Of a stretch of DNA of 64,000 bases, positions 7,657 to 17,173 are shown piece after piece (position 1 is the stretch's first letter; the number at the start of each line of letters is the position of its first letter). This DNA comes from Streptomyces xantholiticus (lineage in GTDB: Bacteria > Actinomycetota > Actinomycetes > Streptomycetales > Streptomycetaceae). The DNA is taken from contig NZ_BMWB01000001.1 in NCBI RefSeq assembly GCF_014651015.1, forward strand, positions 656,137-720,136, written 5' to 3'. The position numbers and the translations under genes are program-made. The notes under the pieces were generated by a model, which worked only from the letters and a program-made list of their open reading frames with translations, did no database searches and was not told where the DNA came from.

Positions 7657-8615
7657 CCTAGGGCGTGTCTGATGGGTCGGTGACGGCCCGCATCGCGGAT
7701 CGTTCTCGGCAATGTGGGGCGAGGTGACTTATCCGATGCGGAGTGGGCTCGACTGGAATCGCACCTGCCGAGGAACACCGGGCGGGGTGGGCGGTGGAAG
7801 TGTCACCGTAAGGTGATCAACGGGATACTGTTCCGGCTGCGCACGGGTATTCCGTGGCGGGAGTTGGCGACCCGGTTCGGCAGGTGGCAGACGGTTTATG
7901 ACCGTCACCGCAGATGGTCAGCGGACGGCACCTGGGAGAGGATCTTGCGGTCCATTCAGGCCAGCGCCGATGCCGAGGGCCGGATCGACTGGTCCATGGT
8001 CGGTGTGGACTCAACTGTCTGTCGTGCTCACCAGCATGCGGCTGGCGCCCGGAAACGTGCGCCACGGGTTACGGGCAAGCGAACGCGCCCCGGGTGGCAC
8101 CGCCCGGATGAAGCCCTGGGACGCTCCGGGGGCGGCCTGACGACGAAGATCCACCTGGCCGGTGAGGGCGGCCGCCGCCCACTTGCCCTGCTGGTCACCC
8201 CGGGTCAGTGGGGTGACGGCTCACAGATGATCTCCGTTCTAGGACAGCTACGCGTATCGAGACCTGCTGGCGGACACCCGCGTACCCGCCCCGACTGCCT
8301 GAGCGCCGACAAGGCGTATTCGTCGCGCCACAACCGACGTTACCTGCGACGACGCCAGATCCGGCACATCATTCCCGAGCGCCGCGACCAACGGACCCAC
8401 CGCCGCAGCCGCGGCAGCGCAGGCGGCAGGCCCGCTGGCTTCCACCGCGAGTTGTACGCGCGCAGGAACGAAGTCGAGAGATGCATCAACGCCCTCAAGA
8501 ACTCCAGGGCCGTAGCAACCAGGTACGACAAAAGAGCGTACGTATTTCAAGGCACGGTCACCGTCGCAGCAATACGTCTATGGCTGCGAACTTAACCAAC
8601 CGGACAGTCCCTAGG
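7657..8615 (+). mobile_element. IS5-family insertion sequence with terminal inverted repeats
   Basis: About 0.96 kb. The left end CCTAGGGCGTGTCTGATGGG (7657-7676) and right end CCAACCGGACAGTCCCTAGG (8596-8615) match as imperfect inverted repeats (about 15 of 20). Both ends carry CTAG at the outer edge, consistent with IS5-type target preference. One transposase gene fills the element. A second copy of the left end lies inverted at 9488-9617. Confidence 0.75.
7714..8595 (+). CDS. IS5-family transposase
   Basis: A 293-residue DDE transposase. The N-terminal DUF4096-type domain reads LSDAEWARLESHLP. The catalytic Asp is in GVDSTVCRAHQ, a second lies in SADKAYSS, and the Glu is in YARRNEVERCINALK. 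In many Streptomyces relatives this protein is made from two frames, whereas here one frame spans it, starting at GTG 7714. The bases just before it encode more family-like residues in another frame, so a short N-terminal frameshift is possible. Activity is uncertain. Confidence 0.85.
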   Translation: MGRGDLSDAEWARLESHLPRNTGRGGRWKCHRKVINGILFRLRTGIPWRELATRFGRWQTVYDRHRRWSADGTWERILRSIQASADAEGRIDWSMVGVDSTVCRAHQHAAGARKRAPRVTGKRTRPGWHRPDEALGRSGGGLTTKIHLAGEGGRRPLALLVTPGQWGDGSQMISVLGQLRVSRPAGGHPRTRPDCLSADKAYSSRHNRRYLRRRQIRHIIPERRDQRTHRRSRGSAGGRPAGFHRELYARRNEVERCINALKNSRAVATRYDKRAYVFQGTVTVAAIRLWLRT

Positions 8616-8684
8616 TCTAAAACTGGCGGAGGTTATTGACACCGGAACGTGTGCAGATAGGCGTGCCGGAGAGACAGGGGCGGG

Positions 8685-9368
8685 TCAGCGTCGGGGTGTC
8701 GGGGGCAGCTTGATCGTCGCGCATGCCGGGCCGCGCTCTGTCAGGGACTCGCAGTCCTGGGAGCCGCCGGCAGCCACAGCGCCGATCTCGATGCCCCAGG
8801 CTTCCTCCGGCACGGTAATCGGTGAACTGACCCGCTGTTCCACCACGCCCTTGTCATCGGGCCTGAGGTAGCCGCTGTAGAAGTCGATGTCGAAGGGATC
8901 CTTGTCCATGTCCACAGCGTCTGCGTAGACCTCGATGGTCGCCCACGTGTCAACGCCGTCGGCGCGAACGGTGAAGCTCAGCGTCAGATCCGGCCGGTGA
9001 CCTTTCAACTCGACGTCGGTAATGGTGGGGCGTCCGTTCCCCCCGGCTGCCTTGGACGCGCCGACGACCGCCACGCTCAACGACACCATGTAAAAGATCA
9101 CCCCGAGAATGAGCACGACGGTCTCCCACAGAATCCCCCGGGGCGTGGGGCGGATCAGCAGTGCCACGATGCTGCACACGATGGCGAGGACGGCGCAGAG
9201 CGAGGCCGCGTAGATGGGCCACGATTCGTTGTTGAGCGCGACGAAGACGATGTCGCTCGTGAGCCCGAGCGCGGTCATGATGCCTGCAACAGCGACCAGG
9301 GCACCGGCGAGGATCTTGGCGACATCGTCCAGCCGCTTCCCGACCCTGGCCTGGGCCTCTTCGGACAT
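8685..9368 (-). CDS. Hypothetical membrane protein, three TM segments
   Basis: A 227-residue protein of unknown function. Three hydrophobic segments occur in the first 120 residues (ILAGALVAVAGIMTALGL; YAASLCAVLAIVCSIVALLI; VVLILGVIFYMVSLSVAVVG). A soluble beta-rich C-terminal domain of about 105 residues follows. The open frame extends upstream through ATG 9413 into the inverted IS5 end, where codons are IS-derived, so the true start is probably ATG 9368 (MSEEAQARVGKRLDD). The gene is boxed between an IS5 element and an inverted IS5 end. Confidence 0.6.
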   Translation of the reverse strand: MSEEAQARVGKRLDDVAKILAGALVAVAGIMTALGLTSDIVFVALNNESWPIYAASLCAVLAIVCSIVALLIRPTPRGILWETVVLILGVIFYMVSLSVAVVGASKAAGGNGRPTITDVELKGHRPDLTLSFTVRADGVDTWATIEVYADAVDMDKDPFDIDFYSGYLRPDDKGVVEQRVSSPITVPEEAWGIEIGAVAAGGSQDCESLTERGPACATIKLPPTPRR

Positions 9369-9487
9369 CGGAGCAGTCTCGTGCCTATCGCCCGGAATCC
9401 TCATCCCGCTCATAGTGGTCGAGGCGTGGCGTGTCGGAGCGCTTCGGCGCCCCGGATTGGGCCGAAGGGGCGAAGGGCCGCAGACAT

Positions 9488-9617
9488 GCTCGCCCCGCCC
9501 GGTTCTCGGCAGGTGCGATTCCAGTCGAGCCCACGCCTCTCGGATAAGTCCCCCGCCCGACACGGCCGAGAACGATCCGCGATGCGGGCTGTCACCCACC
9601 CATCAGACACGCCCTAG
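9488..9617 (-). mobile_element. Truncated IS5 left end, inverted relative to the intact copy
   Basis: About 130 bases on the minus strand repeat the first 130 bases of the element at 7657 with few differences, from CTAGGGCGTGTCTGATGGG through the codons for ARLESHLP. The rest of the element is missing. It forms the 5' extension of the open frame of the membrane protein gene but not its authentic start. Confidence 0.8.
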
Positions 9618-9748
9618 TGCCGCATCAGGCAACGTTCGCCCTGTCGTGACGTGTCGCTCGGTTACTGCGCCAGGCGGCAAAGAGTTGTGACCGGGCTACC
9701 GGGACACGCCGAGCACCTCCTGACGGAGAGCATGAATGCAAGCGGGCG

Positions 9749-11200
9749 CTATTGACGGCTGAGGGTCCGTGTGATCCCGGCGGCGACGGTCGTGGCGAGA
9801 ACCCAACCGGCGGCGATCAGTAGGTAGGACAACCACTGGTAAACGCCGGTTGGTGTGAAGGCACTCTGCTGACCGAAGTCGATGATCGGCAACAGGAGGT
9901 CCAGGGTGTAGATGAGGGCATTGAACTCGGGGCCCTTGCCATGCTCGGCCGGCGGTGGATGGTGCATTCCATACGCGACTGAGCCCAGAAGGAGCAGAGC
10001 CAGGAGCCAGCCACCGGCACGGGTGGGACGGAAGCCGTAGCCCAGGGTCGCGTCCTGGAGATAACCCCATAGCTTGGCGTACCAGGGCAGAGCGACCCGG
10101 CGTCGACGCTGCTCGGCCAGTTGGACTGTGCGGGCGTCGGCGTCATCACCGACGCGGCGGTAGGAGGCCGCGAGCTGCTCGTAGCTGTGAGGGACGAAGC
10201 CGTCCGCATCGCGCTGCAGCAAGGCGAGTCGGTCCGCGGCGGGAAGGCGCGGGGTAAGCGCCTCGTACGTCAGTCCCTCCAGGCGTACCGTGGCCGGCCA
10301 GACCTGCGGTGCAGCCTCGATGACCTTGAAGCTGGCGTAGTGCATTTTGACGTCGCCGGAGACTGGCTGTGCATCTCGCAGCGTCAGCTGGGTGGCTTCG
10401 CAGCTGCTGATGCCCAGTGCGACGCCGCCTGGGTTACTGAGCTTGGCTTCGATGAAGGAGATCCAGCCCGCGATCTTGGCACCGGTGAGCCTGACCCGAC
10501 CCTCGGCAGTGAGGCCACCAGCGTTGAGGACGGTTCCGACGGTGAGCCGCGCGGCGTCGAGGGCATCGCCATTCGCGTTCTTGACCTGGGCATCTTCTAG
10601 ATCGACAGCCCCTTCGACATGCGCCGTGCTGAGGCTAATCCCACCCAGTGTCACGAGGCCAGGTGCCCATACATCGGCGCCGACAGAAGCGTGATCGAGT
10701 TGGAGTGCCCATCCGCCACCAGTCCCGAGGTGCGCGTGGTCGAGGAAGATCCCGCTGGATATCTCCGCGTTGCTCAGCTGGACGCTTCCCGCTATCCGGC
10801 AGTTCGTGAGCCGGAGTGCACCGTCGATGCGAAGGGACGTGGCCGCCAGAGCGGGAAGGCAGGAGCCGCTGAGGTCGAGTTGGCGGGCCTGCGTCCCGTC
10901 GAGGTGCAAGGGGTGCTGGAAGTGGCAGGTGGTAAGACGGATTGGGTGGTGTATCTCTGCGTGCTGGAGCTCGAGGACGCCGGTGATCCACGCTCCGGCG
11001 ATGCGCAGAGCGGGCGCTTCGCCGGGTTCGGATGAACTTCCCAGGAGGAGGGCCCGGATGACCTCAGCCCGAACGGTCCGTTCCGCGCTCTGAATCGTCG
11101 CGGGATCCTCACCCTCGTCTCCGCGGACGTCGATCGCTACACCACGAGGGAACGCCTGCCAGATGCGACGTTCCAGAGGCGTCAGGTCTGTGATCTCCAT
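9749..11200 (-). CDS. Membrane-anchored repeat protein (beta-helix-like, C-terminal TM)
   Basis: A 483-residue protein whose first 300 residues have the short-period hydrophobic pattern of pentapeptide-like right-handed beta-helix proteins (for example LDLSGSCLPALAATSLRIDG, LRLTNCRIAGSVQLSNAEI). A linker with helical repeats follows (LAASYRRVGDDADARTVQLA), then two C-terminal membrane segments (GGWLLALLLLGSVAYGM and LSYLLIAAGWVLATTVAAGI). Similar Streptomyces proteins are often labelled membrane-associated oxidoreductase, but I see no nucleotide-binding motif that would support an enzyme. ATG 11200 is used because GATAAGG lies upstream; ATG 11218 is an alternative. Confidence 0.7.
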   Translation of the reverse strand: MEITDLTPLERRIWQAFPRGVAIDVRGDEGEDPATIQSAERTVRAEVIRALLLGSSSEPGEAPALRIAGAWITGVLELQHAEIHHPIRLTTCHFQHPLHLDGTQARQLDLSGSCLPALAATSLRIDGALRLTNCRIAGSVQLSNAEISSGIFLDHAHLGTGGGWALQLDHASVGADVWAPGLVTLGGISLSTAHVEGAVDLEDAQVKNANGDALDAARLTVGTVLNAGGLTAEGRVRLTGAKIAGWISFIEAKLSNPGGVALGISSCEATQLTLRDAQPVSGDVKMHYASFKVIEAAPQVWPATVRLEGLTYEALTPRLPAADRLALLQRDADGFVPHSYEQLAASYRRVGDDADARTVQLAEQRRRRVALPWYAKLWGYLQDATLGYGFRPTRAGGWLLALLLLGSVAYGMHHPPPAEHGKGPEFNALIYTLDLLLPIIDFGQQSAFTPTGVYQWLSYLLIAAGWVLATTVAAGITRTLSRQ

Positions 11201-11315
11201 CCGCAGGACCTTATCCATTGAGGCACTGCGATACGGGACGAGATGGCTACCTGGTCTCACAAGCGGCGCCCAGGCTCAGCCCCCTTGTCCTGAGAAGGAC
11301 AGCAAGAATGCTCAG

Positions 11316-11594
11316 GTGGCTGAACGTGTGCAGGTCCGGGGCGTTGACGGCGACGAGGGCAGGCGGTTGCTGCGGATCACCCGCAGAGGCACCGGTTCTG
11401 TGGTGACCTGGCGGCGGGCCCAGATGGTGCTGTTGTCTGCACAGGGCATCCCCGTGGCGAAGATCGCCGAGGTCGCCTTCACCAGCGCGGACCGGGTCCG
11501 CGACGTGATCCACAACTTCAACGCCGACGGCTTCGACGAGGCTGCATGCGTTGGACTTGACCAGCTGAACAACGATGCCACCGAAGCTGGTTGA
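11316..11594 (+). pseudogene. IS630-family transposase, N-terminal fragment
   Basis: About 75 residues match the helix-turn-helix start of IS630-type transposases (VTWRRAQMVLLSAQG, then VAKIAEVAFTSADRVRDVIH and FNADGFD). The match stops near 11550 and the DDE catalytic domain is absent. The frame then runs into unrelated residues and stops at 11594. No terminal repeats were found. Confidence 0.7.
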
Positions 11595-11637
11595 GGCAGC
11601 CAGGGGGTTGTCAGTGGCTGGTGACAGGATCACCGGC

Positions 11638-12723
11638 ATGGTTTCCGTACGTACTACTCCGCCGCGGCCCGTGGACGTGACCGCGGTCTTTCCCGAGCTG
11701 GCGCCGTTGGCACGTCCTGCGATTCGGCTGCACCCTCGTCCCGGGTCGCCTTCGGTCGGGGAGAGCTCGGTCGGGGGGCCGTTGCTGTGGCCGGCTGAGG
11801 AGCCATGGCCGCACTGCGAAGCCTCGCACCTGCACCGTGACAGTGGGTTCCGCCAGTCGCCGGCCGAAGTGCGGCTCATAAGGCGCATGCGGGCCCGGTG
11901 GCACGGTGATCACGATGGTCCTGGGATAACGCCCGAGGAGGAGGCGATCAAGGAACGGAACGCCGCGAGGCTCGCGGAGCGCCTCGACGCCGGCCCTCCG
12001 TTGCCCGAGGACTGCCCGGTCCCCATGCTGCCCGTGGCCCAGCTGTATCTGCGCGACATACCCCTGTTGCGGCCGCCCGGACAGGACGATCTGCTCCAGG
12101 TTCTGTGGTGTCCCTACGACCACGATCCGAATTGGAAGCCGTCGACCGCGCTGTTCTGGCGGTCCGCCGCCGAGGTCGTCGACATCCTCGCCACACCGCC
12201 CGAGCCGTACGAGGTGAACTATGAGGGCTATGTGCCGGAACCGTGCGTGCTGGCACCGGAAGCGATCACCGAGTACCCCGCCAGCCTCGATCTGAGCCCG
12301 CAGATGCTGCTGATGGTGGAGGACTGGAGCAAATGGCAGGCAGCCGGTGCCGACGTGGACAGCTCCTACGCGGACTGTCCGCGGGACTTCTATGACGTCC
12401 ATCTGGCTGACGCGCCCGGCTGGAAGGTCGGTGGCTGGCCTCCGTGGGGCCGCACCGATCCCAACCCCCGATACTGCACTGTCTGTGATGTACAGATGGT
12501 CCCGCTGCTGACCATCGCCTCCTTCGAATGGGACGGCGGTGAGGGACACAGCTGGGCGCCTTGCGAAGAACAGGCCGCCGCCTACGCCGCCAACACCGTC
12601 GGTCATTGCTGTGGCCAGGACCCCTCGCAGCCGACCAAGGTCGAAGTCGGCAGCACCGACAACATGCAGATCTATGTCTGCCCCACCTCTCCCGAGCATC
12701 CGCACACCGACCTGATCCAATGA
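11638..12723 (+). CDS. DUF1963-like hypothetical protein
   Basis: A 361-residue protein resembling the DUF1963 (YwqG-like) group: an early GGPLLWP segment, then [13 protein letters not shown] and [12 protein letters not shown] typical of that fold, with CTVC and other cysteines in the C-terminal half that could bind metal. The function of the family is unknown; members often occur near polymorphic toxin or immunity loci. The ATG at 11638 is preferred over the upstream in-frame codons because the earlier bases belong to the IS630 remnant. Flanked on both sides by transposase fragments. Confidence 0.75.
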   Translation: MVSVRTTPPRPVDVTAVFPELAPLARPAIRLHPRPGSPSVGESSVGGPLLWPAEEPWPHCEASHLHRDSGFRQSPAEVRLIRRMRARWHGDHDGPGITPEEEAIKERNAARLAERLDAGPPLPEDCPVPMLPVAQLYLRDIPLLRPPGQDDLLQVLWCPYDHDPNWKPSTALFWRSAAEVVDILATPPEPYEVNYEGYVPEPCVLAPEAITEYPASLDLSPQMLLMVEDWSKWQAAGADVDSSYADCPRDFYDVHLADAPGWKVGGWPPWGRTDPNPRYCTVCDVQMVPLLTIASFEWDGGEGHSWAPCEEQAAAYAANTVGHCCGQDPSQPTKVEVGSTDNMQIYVCPTSPEHPHTDLIQ

Positions 12724-12826
12724 GCTGTCGAGCCTGTCACACACCCTCCGTAGTCGGTGGAAGAAGTGCCGCCGCGTCAGGGTGTGCGACAAGCCGTTTG
12801 CCTCACGGCGGCGGGACCCGCAACGC

Positions 12827-12890
12827 ACGAGGCTCCTGTGCCGTTGGGGGAGGTGTTCGAAGTCGCAACCCGTCGGCACAGGAGCCTCGT
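12827..12890. repeat. 17-bp perfect inverted repeat before a transposase remnant
   Basis: ACGAGGCTCCTGTGCCG (12827-12843) is repeated in reverse complement at 12874-12890, ending at the TTG start of the broken transposase gene. The 30-base spacer would form a loop. It could be the subterminal structure of the insertion sequence or a translation-blocking hairpin for the transposase. Confidence 0.65.
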
Positions 12891-13599
12891 TGGTTTCCCA
12901 TCCTGCCGCACTCGACCTGCCGCACGCGCTGGTTGAGTGGGTCACCATGCTCATCGTCACCCGTGAGGGTGACCGCCGCTGCAAGCTCCCACCGCACCAG
13001 CACGCGCTGGTCGCCTTGGTGTACCTGCGCAAGCACGACACCCTCGCGCAGATCGCCGCCGGCTTCGGCATCTCGGTGGGCACCGCCCACGCCTACACCC
13101 ACACCGTGGTCGACCCGCTCGCGGTGCGGGCACCTGGCCTGCTCACGGCACCCTCGCCGCATGCGACCGCCTCGGCGACGGCCGGGCGGACTACTCCGCC
13201 AAGCACCGCCGCCACGGCGTGAACATCCAGGAGGTCACCGATCCGACCGGACGCCTGCTGTGGATCTCGCCCGCCCTGCCGGGCCGGACCCATGACCTGA
13301 CCGCGGCCCGCACCCACCGGATCATCCGGTTCTGCGAACGCCAAGGCGTCCCGATCCTTGCCGACCGCGCCTACATCGGCGCCGGACCGTGGGTCACCAC
13401 ACCGGTCAGACGCCCACCCGGTCGCGACCTGTCACCAACCCAGCGCACCGTCAACCGCGCGCTCTCGGCAGTACGGGCACCGGTCGAACGGGGCGTGGCC
13501 CGCCTGAAGTCCTGGCGGATCTTCCACCACGCGCGCTGTAGCCCGAATCGAATGTCGTCAATCGCCGGTGCCGTCCTCACCCTGGAGCGGCAACGCTGA
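12890..13599 (+). pseudogene. IS5-type (DDE_4) transposase, internally deleted
   Basis: The N-terminal part reads [20 protein letters not shown], then an HTH region ([20 protein letters not shown]) up to about 13140. The remainder appears in two other frames: [19 protein letters not shown], then TGRLLWISPALPGRTHD, ILADRAYIG and the C-terminal ERGVARLKSWRIF to the stop at 13599. The region that should hold the first catalytic Asp (around 13140-13150) is missing, so about 60 bases plus the reading frame have been lost. Non-functional. Confidence 0.75.
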
Positions 13600-13629
13600 A
13601 ATAGCTCAGTGAATCAGAGGAACAAAGTG

Positions 13630-14046
13630 GTCACCAAACGCAATATCCGTACCAACATCGGCTTCTACTGACGGCGGCGCCCGGCGCTCCAGCCTTCTGT
13701 CACTGGAGCGGGCTCTCCGGCAGGACTTCGCCGATGCTGTCATCGAGCACCGGATCTCGGCGGTGCACGGGCAGCAGGCGCTCGACTTCGAGATCGCCCT
13801 GGCTCCGGACATGTGGGGCGTCGGCACCTCGTCCAGAAGGAGCCCGACTACACCTTCATCACCCATGCAGATGTCACCGTCGACGAAGCGGCCCTCTTCG
13901 CCACGTGGCTGCGTGACTCGTTCGAACCGGCATCGGGCCTCGTGAGATTCGCTCGTCGAAGCACGTGGTTGCACCGCTGGTGGTTCGCTGTCCCTGCGGC
14001 ACTCGCTCTCGCAGCCGTCCTGCGGCTGACGTTTCTGGCGCCGTAA
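13630..14046 (+). pseudogene. Decayed hypothetical gene, at least one frameshift
   Basis: One frame gives LSLERALRQDFADAVIEHR and VHGQQALDFEIALAPDMWGV up to about 13830. A shifted frame continues with QKEPDYTFITHADVTVDEAA and ends in a hydrophobic tail (WWFAVPAALALAAVLRL) at 14046. The join is smooth after losing a few bases, which argues for one former gene. An additional short piece (VVTKRNIRTNIGFY) lies in front. Family not recognised. Confidence 0.4.
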
Positions 14047-14162
14047 CGGCACCGCAAGATGAAGGCTTCCGTTCCTTGGACGTCCACTGCGTTTGCTTCA
14101 TGCTGGCGCCTGACAGGGACCTCGCCGCAAGGCGGCGGAGGTCTCTACGAGGAGGAAGAGCA

Positions 14163-14783
14163 ATGACCGAACGACCGAGCAGGGTGATCTGCGACATCAC
14201 GATTTCGGCCGACGGGTACTCGGCCGGGCTCAACCAGACCGAGGAACGTCCATTCGGCGACGACGGCGGAGACGGCTCGGGCGACAAGCTGCACGCCTGG
14301 ATGTTCGACACTCCCGACGAGAACAGGTCCGAGGTCGCCCAGATCACCGCCGCCGACGCATTCATCATGGGGCGCAACATGTTCGGCCCGGTGCGCGGCG
14401 AGTGGGATCGACCGTGGAACGGCTGGTGGGGCGACGATCCGCCGTTCCACGCGCCGGTGTTCGTACTCACCCACCACGCGCGCGAACCGCAGCCCATGGA
14501 CGGCGGCACCACGTACCACTTCGTCACCGAGGGAATCGGGTCGGCACTATCGCAGGCACGGGCGGCGGCCGGCGACGGCGATGTCACGGTCCTCGGCGGC
14601 GCGACCACCATCAACCAGTACCTCGCCGCCGGGCTGGTCGACGAGCTGCGGCTGCACATCGCGCCGTTGACGATCGGCGCTGGCACGCGTCTGTTCGAGG
14701 GTGTCCCGCCGCTGAAACTGGAGCAGACGGCATCGCGGTCGGCGACACTGGTCACACACGTGACCTACCGCGTGCTGTCCTGA
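14163..14783 (+). CDS. Dihydrofolate reductase-family protein (RibD C-terminal type)
   Basis: A 206-residue protein of the RibD C-terminal/DHFR-like family, NADPH-dependent reductases of unknown substrate in actinobacteria. It begins with the family strand (VICDITISADGYSAGLNQ), has AFIMGRNMFGP near residue 65, and the cofactor-site glycines in VTVLGGATTINQYLAAGLVDE. A strong ribosome site (GAGGAGGAAGAG) precedes the ATG. True folate reduction is unlikely. It stands alone between decayed genes. Confidence 0.9.
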   Translation: MTERPSRVICDITISADGYSAGLNQTEERPFGDDGGDGSGDKLHAWMFDTPDENRSEVAQITAADAFIMGRNMFGPVRGEWDRPWNGWWGDDPPFHAPVFVLTHHAREPQPMDGGTTYHFVTEGIGSALSQARAAAGDGDVTVLGGATTINQYLAAGLVDELRLHIAPLTIGAGTRLFEGVPPLKLEQTASRSATLVTHVTYRVLS

Positions 14784-14900
14784 GCCGGAGGACGTTGTCG
14801 CACGACTGCCGTTGGCTGCGGCACTGTGGTCACTCGTGGCATACGAACGCCGGAGGCACTTGGCAGGCCACGCTGCTGTCCCTCGAGCAAGGACCTCCTC

Positions 14901-15403
14901 ATGGAGGCCGGCATATGGTGGCCCGACGCGAACTCCGGCACCCTCAGATCGGCAGCCAAGGCCTGGCATACCTTCGCAGAAGCAGTCGACGACATCATCG
15001 GACCGGTCAACACCAAGGCCGGATCGATCATCCTGAACAACAAGGGCGAGGCGATAGACGCCTCGAAACGCACCGATCAAGGCGTCTTCCTTCCAGGCCG
15101 AATGAACAGCCACGGCAAGACCCTTATGGACTTCGAGGTGCATCCGACGCACCTCTCGGATGCGATCCGCAGCAATCCGAACTACGACGGCGGCCCCGTT
15201 CGCCTGATTTCCTGTCACTCGGGGTACGCGGCTCCGAACTCCGGTGAACTGCCACTGGCCCAGCGCGTCGCCAACGACCTCGGAGTTCCTGTCTATGCTC
15301 CGACCAACAAGGTGGGTACATCACCCGACCTGGGGCCGGACATACGCCACAGATCGGCAACAACGGCTACTGGCGCATCTTCCTGCCGACGGCAGAACAG
15401 TGA
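14901..15403 (+). pseudogene. Remnant of a type-VII-linked polymorphic toxin
   Basis: The N-terminus (MEAGIWWPDANSGTLRSAA, then AWHTFAEAVDDI) matches the WXG100-like head of large secreted toxins. After only about 30 residues it jumps to what looks like a C-terminal toxin module (FLPGRMNSHGKTLMDFEV, VRLISCHSGYAAP, ANDLGVPVYAPTNKVG). Near 15340 a one-base shift is needed to reach the natural end NNGYWRIFLPTAEQ at 15403. An internal deletion that fused head to tail, plus the frameshift, explains the gene. The toxic activity of the tail domain is not known to me. Confidence 0.6.
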
Positions 15404-15423
15404 AAGGTGCAACGGAGACGACC

Positions 15424-16440
15424 ATGATCAAGCGAGTAGGGTTCTTTCGCGAATTCGCGACCCAGGACGCAGACGCCTCCGCCCCGTCCATCCACGACGC
15501 GGTTCGACCGTGCGGGCTGATTGACGAATCCGGGCTTCTGGCGTACCTCGCCTCGGGGACCGAGATCTTCGGCGCGATGGGAGCGGAACGCGACGCGATC
15601 ACAGGCGCCGAGTGGATTCCCGGAGCCGGTTCCCTGGTCACGGACGGCACATGGATGTGGCCGGTCGAACTGCGTCACTACGTGGAGCGGTACCACGCCG
15701 AACTGCCGGAGGACTTCATGGCAGACGTCCGCGCCGCCCGGTACACCGCCGCGCCGGTGACTCGTCGGCGCACAGAGGAGATCATCCTGGAGGTCTTCGG
15801 ACGGTCGTCGTTCACGGCCCAGGCGACCGAGGGGCCGTGGACCGACGGCTTCTTCACCTGGTACCTGTCGGATCTGACGCTCCAGAGCGGTGCGCGGATG
15901 CTCGACAGCCTCGAAACCGCCGGGCTGAAGATACGCCTTCCCCTCACGGGTGACATCTCTCTCTCCGTCAAGGGCCAGGGAGGCAGCGGCTCGCGACGCG
16001 CGCGCGACGGAAGGCCCGCCGCCGAGGTCCTGGCAGATCCAGCGGCCGGGGAGGTCACCCTCCACCTGTGGTTCGCATCGGACACCTTCACGACGGTCGG
16101 TGTCCGCAGGCTGAAGGGCACGACGGCAGCCGTCGTCCACTCCCTCGCCGGCCTTCAGGAGCCGGAACGCGAGCAGGTGGTGGCGGCGCTCGTGCGGTCT
16201 CTCGATCAACTCCGCGATCGCTGCCTGGGGTTCGTCCTCGACCGAGCCGGGCGCAGTCCGCTCGCCGCCTGGGACGCTGTGGTCTGCGACGGCACGTCAC
16301 CGAGCGTGGCGCTGCCCGACAGCATCGCCGTCGACAGGTCCCGGTCCGCTCCGCCGTCAGCGTTCGGCAACATGTCCGGTACGCCGTACGGCCACCTCAC
16401 CGTGTTCAGCAGGGGTCCGGCGGACAGGGACCGTGCATAG
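15424..16440 (+). CDS. Hypothetical protein, possible partner of the adjacent toxin remnant
   Basis: A 338-residue soluble protein beginning MIKRVGFFREFATQD. Recognisable sections are EDFMADVRAARYTAAPVT, a GPWTDGFFTWYLSDL region, and a C-terminal RDRCLGFVLDRAGR. No signal peptide, membrane segment or known catalytic motif is visible. It starts 20 bases after the toxin remnant in the same direction, which is where an immunity gene would sit, but at 338 residues it is large for one. I do not recognise the family. GGAGACG upstream supports ATG 15424. Confidence 0.7.
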   Translation: MIKRVGFFREFATQDADASAPSIHDAVRPCGLIDESGLLAYLASGTEIFGAMGAERDAITGAEWIPGAGSLVTDGTWMWPVELRHYVERYHAELPEDFMADVRAARYTAAPVTRRRTEEIILEVFGRSSFTAQATEGPWTDGFFTWYLSDLTLQSGARMLDSLETAGLKIRLPLTGDISLSVKGQGGSGSRRARDGRPAAEVLADPAAGEVTLHLWFASDTFTTVGVRRLKGTTAAVVHSLAGLQEPEREQVVAALVRSLDQLRDRCLGFVLDRAGRSPLAAWDAVVCDGTSPSVALPDSIAVDRSRSAPPSAFGNMSGTPYGHLTVFSRGPADRDRA

Positions 16441-16618
16441 CCTGACTGTTACGGGCCATCCAGCAGGCGTCCGTGCCGTCGTTCGGGCTGCTGTTCGGGC
16501 AGGTCGTCGTCCACCGAAAGGAGACCCGGCCAGGGTGCCCGGCGCCCCGACCCACCCCGCAACCGCCCTGATGCCGGGCGCCTATGACGATCGCCCGCGC
16601 CCAGCACCCCCACCCCGA

Positions 16619-17059
16619 TCACGCCTCAAGAAGCGCCTTCAGTCTCTCCTCATTTCTCGGCAGCTCCTTCCGCATCTGCGGACGGACGACGAGCGGAACG
16701 ATCGCCTTCCCCATCCCGTGCGTCTCGAAGTCGAGGGAGAACGTCATGCGCGACCGCTCCCCGTCGCCGAGCGGCTCGATCGTGCCCGTAACATCCCCTC
16801 GGATGGGGCCGTCGATACCGCGGAAATGCCACCTCCTCGGAGGATCCAACTCGGTCACCTCCATGGTCATCGGGATCTCTCGGCGGCCCATCCGCCGGAT
16901 CGTCTGGAACTTCGATCCCACGGCCAAAGGGGCGTCGTCCACCGAGTGGGCCGATACGGCGCTCTCCTGCCACTCTGGCAGATGCGACGGGTCGGTGACG
17001 TACGAGAAGACCTCTTCGGGGCGACGGGCGATATCAATGCTTGCCTTGATCGCAGACAT
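16619..17059 (-). CDS. SRPBCC-family (polyketide cyclase/dehydrase-like) protein
   Basis: A 146-residue single-domain START-like protein with a helix-grip fold for hydrophobic ligands. It opens MSAIKASIDIARRPEEVFSY, followed by DPSHLPEWQES, and closes with a long C-terminal helix (RNEERLKALLEA). GAAGGGGATGAA before ATG 17059 supports this start over an upstream in-frame codon. Ligand unknown. It stands alone between the hypothetical at 15424 and an ISAs1 remnant. Confidence 0.85.
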   Translation of the reverse strand: MSAIKASIDIARRPEEVFSYVTDPSHLPEWQESAVSAHSVDDAPLAVGSKFQTIRRMGRREIPMTMEVTELDPPRRWHFRGIDGPIRGDVTGTIEPLGDGERSRMTFSLDFETHGMGKAIVPLVVRPQMRKELPRNEERLKALLEA

Positions 17060-17173
17060 TTCATCCCCTTCTTCCTGTCTTTTCTTAAATCGTCCCACCG
17101 GGGCGACCGCCAAGCGAGACGCACCCCGCCCTCAGGACTGCCGCAAAGTCTTGTGATCTCGGATCGTTCCTGA

